Shown here: piece by piece, positions 34,711 to 39,615 of the stretch | Layout of the letters: each line of letters opens with the position of its first letter | Numbering within the stretch: the stretch's first letter is position 1 | Notes under the pieces: generated by a model | The model's input: only the letters and a program-made list of their open reading frames with translations | Database searches by the model: none | What the model was told of the DNA's origin: nothing | NCBI GenBank assembly: GCA_030040425.1 | Contig: JASHTS010000285.1 | Location: forward strand, 1-39,615 | DNA length: 39,615 bases | Direction: 5' to 3' | DNA from: Acidobacteriaceae bacterium | GTDB taxonomy: Bacteria; Acidobacteriota; Terriglobia; Terriglobales; Acidobacteriaceae | Position numbers and translations under genes: made by a program

Positions 34711-34993
34711 TCTGTCGCCCTCAAAGTGCTGTTCATCGTTCCCGCATGAAATTGTGTATGTGGGCATGCGGACAGTAAAGTCCGGAGCCAAATGTTCGCC
34801 CCGGTCCAGATTAGCTCTGATTCCCGGAAAATCGGCTTCCATACTTAAGCTTCCCCTGGAGAATCAGCCCACTGACTCGGCGTGCAGAGCTTTGTCAGCG
34901 GAGTGGCGCCAGAAGGTGGATCAAACCACCTGAAGGCTCATTCTCCCTGCACAGATAGGAACCAGACACCTCCCTGGCTCCAGTGTGCTCATC

Positions 34994-35365
34994 TTACACC
35001 GCTCGTTTCCTCGCTTGGTTGAGAATCTGGCGAAGGCGATTGCCCACAATCAAATCCTCTCCCGGTTGCAGGGTCATCGAGACGATCCGCAATTGATTCG
35101 GGTGAGTTGATTGCGGTCTGCCTGGATACCTGACGCTGCTGGGAATGTCGTTCGTCAGCGCCCCAATCGCGCGGTCCCCCTCCTGTAGCTGCTGGGCGCA
35201 TTGCGCCACCGTCAAGCCAAACCCCGCCTCACCCCAATTCACTGTAAGCGTCGGATAGCTGTTGCTGATTTGCGGAGTGGCGATGGATGTGGTCACTCCC
35301 GGCACCGTCTCCACTGATCTGCCGATGCGCTCCACCCGGCCTCGCCGCTCTTTATCAAGTACCGG
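34994..35365 (-). pseudogene. C-terminal remnant of a SelA-like PLP-dependent enzyme
   Basis: The minus strand encodes about 120 residues with ERIGRSVETVPGVTT, SNSYPTLTVNWGEAGFGLTV, QQLQEGDRAIG and VSMTLQPGEDLIVGNRLRQI, the characteristic C-terminus of SelA-like aminotransferase-fold PLP proteins (relatives of selenocysteine synthase and D-glucosaminate-6-phosphate ammonia-lyase). Family members are ~380-450 residues; the N-terminal part, including the PLP lysine, is missing, and the frame hits a stop near 35416 after unrelated sequence. It is therefore a truncated pseudogene. Full-length relatives sit beside RidA-family genes in acidobacteria, consistent with the adjacent triple-RidA protein. 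Confidence 0.65.
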
Positions 35366-35600
35366 GAGGCCGGCACGCGACCAATCTGGCAGAGCGCAAA
35401 GCCATTTGCTCGTTCAACGAAGCGCTGAGCGCAACAGCAAGCCCCGGCGTTATCCATGGAGATATTTACTCTATGTCCGGCTAGAACGCATTTCCAAACA
35501 ACCGGCGGTAACAGCCAACCGTGAATTTACGGACGCGCTCGAGATGAGAAATTTAAAGAAATTCTTCAGTAGCGAGGAGGCCAGGTGTAAACTTATCCGC

Positions 35601-35632
35601 AAATTGGGAGGCCTAAAGGGGTATCCCAATTT
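35601..35632 (+). promoter_or_regulatory. perfect 9-bp hairpin in leader of DapA-family gene
   Basis: AAATTGGGA (35601-35609) and TCCCAATTT (35624-35632) form a 9-bp stem with a 14-base loop, 25 bases before the ATG. It could be an operator or a leader structure affecting translation. No T-run follows, so a terminator is unlikely. Confidence 0.4.
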
Positions 35633-35657
35633 AAATGAAGGCAAGGGGGATGCGGTC

Positions 35658-36704
35658 ATGAATAGACGAAATTTCCTAGATCAGTTTGATAGACGAGAAT
35701 TTCTTGAAACGGCTGGCGTGTTCGCCCTCGGTCTTTCTGCGGCCACTTTGCTGACTCCCAAAGCAGCCGACGCCAATGGAACAATAGATCCGAGTTCGCG
35801 ACCATTCCGGGGCCTGTTTCCCGTCGCGCAGACGCCGTTCACCCCGGACAATAAGCTCGACCTCGATTGCCTGGCTGCAGAGGTCAAATTCTGCCACTTT
35901 AATCGTGTGCCGGGTCTCATGTGGCCGCTAAATGCCAGTGGATGGTCAAACCTCACCGAGAAAGAACGAATGGACGGAGCCGAGGCCATCTTGGCCACGG
36001 CCAAGGGGGGAAAGACCGCCATAGTGGTTGGAGTTCAGGCGCCTGGTGGCGATATTCATGCCGCCGTTCGTTTTGCCAAACACGCTGCCCAACATGGCGC
36101 AGATGGAATCATCTCCTTGCCCCCGGGTGCGCCCAATGGGAAGGTAAACGAACCAGCGATTTGGGACTATTACAAGACCTTGGGCGCGGCGACCGATCTG
36201 CCGCTGATGATTCAGAGCTACGGCGATATGAGCGTCGATTTAATCGTAAGACTCTATGAGCAGATTCCAACGCTGAAAGGCGTCAAAGACGAAACGACGG
36301 GCAGTCCCCTACCCCGCATCCCGGAATTCAGGAAACGAACTGGCGACAAGTTCGTGGTCATGGCTGCACACAACTGCCTGCAAATGATTGATGAACTCCG
36401 AGCGGGTTTTGACGGTTATGTGCCCATCATCACTTACGCCGATCTTCTTCAGCGAGTATTCGAACTGTGGAATGCAGACAAGCAGGAAGAAGCCTTTGAA
36501 ATGTTCGGCAGGGTACAGGCGTTTCAAACGATTGTGGGAGCGACGCAGTACCTTTTGACTGCGCGCGGGGTTTTCAAAGAAACAACTGTAGTCCGCAACG
36601 CCAGCCACGTTTTCGGGCCCGAGGGCGTCACCCCAGACGAAGCTCAGCGAAGAGTGGTCCGCGAATCGATGAAGCATTTTCTAGGACCTTACTTGCGCGC
36701 ATAG
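35658..36704 (+). CDS. Tat-leader dihydrodipicolinate synthase (DapA)-family protein
   Basis: 348 residues from ATG 35658 with AGGGGG eight bases upstream. The N-terminus MNRRNFLDQFDRREFLETAG carries RR pairs and a hydrophobic stretch (VFALGLSAATLL), a twin-arginine signal. The TIM-barrel body starts at GLFPVAQTPFTPDNKLDL and includes LKGVKDETTG with Lys210 at the Schiff-base position. The usual GTTGE motif reads NASGWSN, and the catalytic Tyr of TPYY is replaced in a PPGAPNG loop. It is therefore not a lysine-biosynthesis enzyme, but an aldolase-like or dehydratase-like member, apparently exported. A Schiff-base enzyme in the periplasm is unusual; the signal could be checked experimentally. 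It ends next to the intron remnant. Confidence 0.8.
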   Translation: MNRRNFLDQFDRREFLETAGVFALGLSAATLLTPKAADANGTIDPSSRPFRGLFPVAQTPFTPDNKLDLDCLAAEVKFCHFNRVPGLMWPLNASGWSNLTEKERMDGAEAILATAKGGKTAIVVGVQAPGGDIHAAVRFAKHAAQHGADGIISLPPGAPNGKVNEPAIWDYYKTLGAATDLPLMIQSYGDMSVDLIVRLYEQIPTLKGVKDETTGSPLPRIPEFRKRTGDKFVVMAAHNCLQMIDELRAGFDGYVPIITYADLLQRVFELWNADKQEEAFEMFGRVQAFQTIVGATQYLLTARGVFKETTVVRNASHVFGPEGVTPDEAQRRVVRESMKHFLGPYLRA

Positions 36705-36762
36705 AGCAGCTTCAACAGCAAAACCCGTGTGGCCACTGAAGCTTCCCATGGCTTTCCAACCT

Positions 36763-36801
36763 GGGAGAGTAGCCCCGGGGAGTCGCACCCCGAGGCTCTC
36801 G
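36763..36801 (-). ncRNA. group II intron domain VI
   Basis: On the minus strand GAGAG pairs with CTCTC, and CGGGG with CCCCG, in a stem after domain V, with an unpaired A (36770) seven bases before the likely 3' end. This is the branch-point adenosine arrangement of a lariat-forming intron. Confidence 0.6.
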
Positions 36802-36803
36802 CA

Positions 36804-36837
36804 GAACCGAGCGTGAGACTCTCGCCTCACTCGGCTC
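36804..36837 (-). ncRNA. group II intron domain V
   Basis: The 34-base minus-strand element starts GAGCCGAGTGAGGC and ends CACGCTCGGTTC, with a GAGA tetraloop and the AGC-type catalytic triad near its 5' base. Length and pairing fit bacterial domain V exactly. It is intact, although the intron is truncated and cannot splice by itself. Confidence 0.85.
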
Positions 36838-36840
36838 CCA

Positions 36841-37512
36841 TCAGGCAAACGTACCAATCATCCCAGCCTGCCAGTGTACAAAGAGTCCGGCACATTCCTT
36901 CGCAAGTCGTTGTAGGAACTGACTCGTTTGGATTTTGTAGTGCTTAAAGCGCTTGAACTTACGCATCGCCCACGCCACGAGCGTCTGATTGACGTATCGG
37001 AACAGGGGATACAGCGCCGAGCCGGCATAGCGCCCGTAGTACCCAATCCACCCCCGGAGGAGAGGATTGAGCTTGCGCGCGATGTCCTGCAAGGACAACT
37101 GTGTCTGTCGTCGTAGGTTCAAGTCCCGAATCGTCGCACGCATGGCCTTCATCGCCGAGGGACTCACTGCCGGATTGAATCCTCCAAACAGTGTGTTATC
37201 GCGGAAACGTCGCACCAGACGAGGGCGGAAGCAGTACCCGAGGAAATCAAATTTGAAGTTCGGATGTTTGCCTTTACGCTTCCCGTCCTTGCAGTAGACG
37301 ATTCTGGTCTTCGTCGGATGCATCTCCAGATGGCACTCCGCCAGCCGAGCCTGAAGCTCAGCCTTGAGGGCTTCCGCTTCCTGCAAAGTTCGGCAGTGTA
37401 CCAATCCGTCATCAGCATATCGACACCATGGGAGTTCCGGATGTGTCCTTCGCATCCAGACATCAAACGAGTAGTGCATGAAAAGATTGGCGAGGACGGG
37501 GCTAACCGCTCC
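36841..37512 (-). pseudogene. ltrA: truncated group II intron reverse transcriptase/maturase
   Basis: About 223 residues remain of a ~450-residue protein. It begins inside the reverse transcriptase palm at GAVSPVLANLFMHYSFDVWM, with the catalytic RYADDGLVHC motif following (near 37408-37419). The maturase/thumb domain (SLQDIARKLNPLLRGWIGYYG) is complete to the natural C-terminus GLFVHWQAGMIGTFA. The fingers and first palm motifs are gone, so it is inactive. The gene breaks where the sequence changes to the recombinase's C-terminal codons. Inactivation may result from the recombinase element, or from an earlier deletion. Confidence 0.85.
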
Positions 37513-39142
37513 CCTTACACAAAAGGTAATTTTCTCTCGGCGACGGTCCGCCATCGTTTTGTGACGGCCCCGAAGGGATCGGGATGCTATGGCGGATGGT
37601 GATAAAGTCGTCTCCGATCAGGACTTCTTTGACAACGAGGCGCACGATTCGCTGACGTTCAGCGATGCTAAGCGTTTCGGCTGCGCGGCGCAAGCGGGCA
37701 AGAAATGCGGTAAGTGTTTCGGCCAAACGCAGGAACGTCGCCTGATCATTGCTTTGGTCGATGATGGCTTGCAATTCCGCACGGAGTCTCTGTTCTCGCT
37801 GGCGCAACATCGGCATGCGTTCCCGCAGATGCTCGATCGACAAGAGTCCTTCCTGGTACGCATTGAGCAGTCTTTCGATGCTCTTGCCCGCGTGGGTCAA
37901 GTCTCTCTGCAAAGCCTGCTCGCGCTTCTTGGTCGGATCGGCAGAACGTGCTGCGGCCAGGCGGCGATCCAATTCCTGCTGGATCAACATAGGATCTTGC
38001 AATAGCCGGATGACCTCGGTCCAGACGACCTGATCGAGAAGTTCCTGCCGGATGTATTGGCGATTGTCACAAACCGGCCCACCCAGTTTGCGCCAGCCAT
38101 CAGAGCCGATGCATTTGTAGTAGTGAATTTTGCGCGCACTCGTGTACGTCGAGGTGCGCGAGAAGGCATAGCCGCACTTCGCACAACTGACCAGTCCCTG
38201 CACCACACTGGGCGTGATGGTACGCCGGCGCGATCGGATCCTGTTCTCTTCAAGAAGTTCCTGAGCACGGGCGAAGGTCTCGTCACTAACCAGCGCGGGT
38301 ACGGGAATCCCAATCCAGTCTTCCCGTGGCCGTTGATGGCTTGCCGTCATACTGGATGCCGATACACCGCGCCGACGCTGCGCGCGCATGACGCGCGTCC
38401 GCGCCGCTTCGCGGGTCTTGCCGAAGCACGCGGCGCCACGGTATGCGGGATTGCGCAGCACAGCCCAGACGACCGAGCGCTCCCAGCGGGCGCTCCTGTT
38501 GCGTGTTGCGATACCTTCAGCGTTCAGCCTGCGAGTGATCTCCCCGATGCTGAGTCCTTCCACCGTATACATCTCGTATATCCTCTGCACCACTCGGGCC
38601 TCGCTGTCCTCCACGATGTAAGCTGCCGGCGCTTCGTCGGTCTTGCGCAGATAACGGTAGCCATACGGAGCGCCACTCATCACGCTGATCTCGCCTGCGT
38701 GCGCGCGGTGGCGCTTGCCGCGACGTGATCGTTCCAGAATCTGCGCCCGCTCGTACTCGGCAATCATGCCCTGGAACTGCACCGGCAGTTGATCCTCCGC
38801 GCTATCCCCGCGCGGCGCCTTCACAAACGCCGTCTCCACTCCTTGTCGTGCAAACTCTTCCATGAGCAGAATCTGATAAGCATACTTCCGGCTTAATCGG
38901 TCCGGAGAATAGGCGAGGACAACTTGGATCTGGCCCTCGGCGGCAAGGTCTCGCACCCGCTCCAAGCCGGGACGCTCCAGGGTTGAGCCGCTGAACCCCT
39001 CATCTTCGAAGACCCACTCTGCGGGCACTTCCAGATCGTGGTTCCTCGCATACTCGATCAGCGATGCTGTTTGGCTGGCGATCGTGTTCTCCTCGCGCTG
39101 CTGTTCGGACGACACCCGTGCATAAATCGCTGCAATCCGCAT
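37502..39142 (-). CDS. large serine recombinase
   Basis: 546 residues. The N-terminal resolvase catalytic domain begins MRIAAIYARVSSEQQ with Ser11 as expected nucleophile and contains AYSPDRLSRKYAYQ. The Recombinase domain follows (about 155-285, GAPYGYRYL, LNAEGIATR, WERSVVWAVLRNPAYRG), then a zinc ribbon (SCAKCGYAFSRT, YYKC, CDNR, about 325-365), a coiled coil (about 400-500) and a C-terminal tail. It is complete in catalytic residues. GGAG seven bases before the ATG supports the start. The last few codons (KGSG and stop) read into the group II intron fragment, so the natural end of the recombinase was probably different. It likely drives integration of a cassette with the two genes upstream of it. 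No att sites were identified. Confidence 0.88.
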   Translation of the reverse strand: MRIAAIYARVSSEQQREENTIASQTASLIEYARNHDLEVPAEWVFEDEGFSGSTLERPGLERVRDLAAEGQIQVVLAYSPDRLSRKYAYQILLMEEFARQGVETAFVKAPRGDSAEDQLPVQFQGMIAEYERAQILERSRRGKRHRAHAGEISVMSGAPYGYRYLRKTDEAPAAYIVEDSEARVVQRIYEMYTVEGLSIGEITRRLNAEGIATRNRSARWERSVVWAVLRNPAYRGAACFGKTREAARTRVMRAQRRRGVSASSMTASHQRPREDWIGIPVPALVSDETFARAQELLEENRIRSRRRTITPSVVQGLVSCAKCGYAFSRTSTYTSARKIHYYKCIGSDGWRKLGGPVCDNRQYIRQELLDQVVWTEVIRLLQDPMLIQQELDRRLAAARSADPTKKREQALQRDLTHAGKSIERLLNAYQEGLLSIEHLRERMPMLRQREQRLRAELQAIIDQSNDQATFLRLAETLTAFLARLRRAAETLSIAERQRIVRLVVKEVLIGDDFITIRHSIPIPSGPSQNDGGPSPRENYLLCKGSG

Positions 39143-39290
39143 TTTCGCTCTCCTTTACTCGTCCCACAGGGCGCTCCCGAGCGGGCGCCAGAAGGTCGTA
39201 GGCCTGGATGAGCTTCGACTCGAGCAGGCGATCAAAAACATAGTCAATGTGGATTTCGAGTGGGCCGCCTTTAGTGCGCGCCTCAGCCAT
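39000..39290 (-). CDS. small conserved protein upstream of the serine recombinase
   Basis: 96 residues as an open frame, starting MAEARTKGGPLEIHIDYVFD. The first ~49 residues (through LLAPARERPVGRV) lie ahead of the recombinase gene and look like a real product; the rest, from about 39142 down to 39000, reads in another frame over the recombinase N-terminus and is probably of low constraint. Its start codon overlaps the end of the upstream gene by 8 bases (AAGCATGGCTGAG). Family unknown to me. The position suggests a helper of the recombinase, but that is inference. Confidence 0.55.
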   Translation of the reverse strand: MAEARTKGGPLEIHIDYVFDRLLESKLIQAYDLLAPARERPVGRVKESENADCSDLCTGVVRTAARGEHDRQPNSIADRVCEEPRSGSARRVGLRR

Positions 39291-39612
39291 GCTTCTTCCG
39301 CGTTCCCAGGAACGCTTGCAATGCCTCGGTTACGATGCTTCCGATCGTCAATCCGTGGCGTTTCGCATGCCTGCGTAGCAGACCGACGGTTTGCGGCGGG
39401 AGCTTCAAGGTGACCGGTATCGTAGCCCGAGTAATCTCCACTGGTCGATCGAGCTGAGAAGCTTCCTTTAAATACCGATAAGCTTGGCGCTTGGACAACC
39501 CGGACGCACGAGAAAAGCGCCGTACCGCTTCCGGTCGTGCAACCTGCTGTTGCAGCAAATCCCGGGCAGCGTTCAACCGCCGAGCCCTCTCCGTTCTCGT
39601 GGAACGAGGCAT
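39283..39612 (-). CDS. ribbon-helix-helix / helix-turn-helix DNA-binding protein
   Basis: 109 residues beginning MPRSTRTERARRLNAARDLL at ATG 39612, three bases from the window edge, so its own ribosome site cannot be seen. A helical segment RPEAVRRFSRASGLSKRQAYRYLKEA resembles a helix-turn-helix, and IPVTLKLPPQTVGLLRRHAK followed by RHGLTIGSIVTEALQAFL has the strand-helix-helix look of a ribbon-helix-helix regulator. Likely role: autoregulator or specificity factor of the recombinase cassette. Its stop overlaps the start of the next small gene. Confidence 0.65.
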   Translation of the reverse strand: MPRSTRTERARRLNAARDLLQQQVARPEAVRRFSRASGLSKRQAYRYLKEASQLDRPVEITRATIPVTLKLPPQTVGLLRRHAKRHGLTIGSIVTEALQAFLGTRKKHG

Positions 39613-39615
39613 ACG

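Larger units (their letters stand above)
34711..35657. other. non-coding and decayed stretch between RidA-like and DapA-like genes
   Basis: The part 34711-34993 is the upstream region of the RidA-like gene with no identifiable gene. From 34994 to about 35365 lies the SelA-like remnant given separately. From 35366 to 35657 no gene was recognised, apart from the hairpin at 35601-35632 in the leader of the next gene. A long open frame runs in from 35262 into the DapA-family gene, but its N-terminal half has no family features. Confidence 0.5.
36763..37512 (-). mobile_element. 5'-truncated group II intron
   Basis: The fragment holds the C-terminal part of the intron-encoded maturase followed by structural RNA domains V and VI. 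The 5' part (domains I-III, most of the reverse transcriptase) is missing, with the break next to the recombinase gene near 37512. The 3' end is put near 36763 from the domain VI bulged A (36770); it could shift by a few bases. Confidence 0.8.
37513..39615 (-). mobile_element. serine-recombinase cassette (partial, right edge open)
   Basis: A leftward gene set of DNA-binding protein, small conserved protein and large serine recombinase, with overlapping or near-overlapping frames. It appears to form a compact transposon-like unit. The left boundary is placed at the break in the group II intron; the right boundary is outside the window. No terminal repeats or att sites could be found. Confidence 0.5.

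Noticed and set aside
35287-35484. 65-residue plus-strand open frame before the DapA-family gene
   Set aside because: It overlaps the SelA-like remnant and resembles no family; probably chance.
37110-37135. GGTTCAAGTCCC-like string suggesting a tRNA T-arm
   Set aside because: It lies within the maturase coding sequence and no acceptor, D-arm or anticodon arm can be formed around it.

Overview
The window looks like a chromosomal segment of an acidobacterium (Acidobacteriota, probably class Terriglobia). The grounds are gene content: a large Oar-type TonB-dependent receptor with an N-terminal carboxypeptidase-regulatory-like domain, a stand-alone two-module MacB/FtsX permease of the acidobacterial ADOP type, a giant lipoprotein built of He_PIG Ig-like repeats beside Tad pseudopilins, several Tat-exported enzymes, and high GC with strong Shine-Dalgarno sites. 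The species cannot be fixed from the sequence.

Layout. (1) 1-1290: a SpoIIM-family membrane protein cut by the left edge, divergent from an RDD membrane protein; their start codons share one CCATGG. (2) 1748-10351: a surface or pilus block, with a ~1,890-residue lipoprotein carrying 14 Ig-like repeats followed by TadG-, TadE- and TadE-like pseudopilins. (3) 10303-25430: a carbohydrate-utilisation locus. A leftward operon encodes a TonB receptor, a GH42 beta-galactosidase, a DUF6259-like TIM-barrel hydrolase and a six-hairpin glycosidase, all three hydrolases with twin-arginine leaders. Divergent from it are a mannose-6-phosphate-isomerase-like cupin, a sugar epimerase/isomerase TIM barrel, a sodium/solute symporter and a 70-residue membrane protein. 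The 737-bp spacer holds a consensus-like promoter, a perfect 13-bp inverted repeat 62 bp apart with further partial copies, and a perfect 14-bp palindrome, so it is probably the control region of the locus. (4) 25565-28141: the ADOP-type permease. (5) 28687-31064: an APH/MtnK-like small-molecule kinase translationally coupled to a diverged enolase paralogue that has lost a catalytic histidine. (6) 31784-33283: an aldehyde dehydrogenase gene with its own promoter. (7) 33427-36704: an exported triple-RidA protein, the C-terminal remnant of a SelA-like PLP enzyme, and a Tat-leader DapA-family protein. (8) 36763-39615: mobile DNA, consisting of the 3' part of a group II intron (maturase C-terminus, domains V and VI) abutting a large serine recombinase that ends on intron-derived codons, with two small overlapping genes upstream of it.

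Working model for region 3 (inference): the receptor takes up an oligosaccharide, Tat-exported periplasmic hydrolases degrade it, the symporter carries the sugar across the inner membrane, and the cupin and TIM-barrel isomerases feed it into metabolism. The best candidates for undescribed biology are the kinase/enolase-paralogue pair and the repeat-rich regulatory spacer. No tRNA, rRNA or CRISPR array was recognised.
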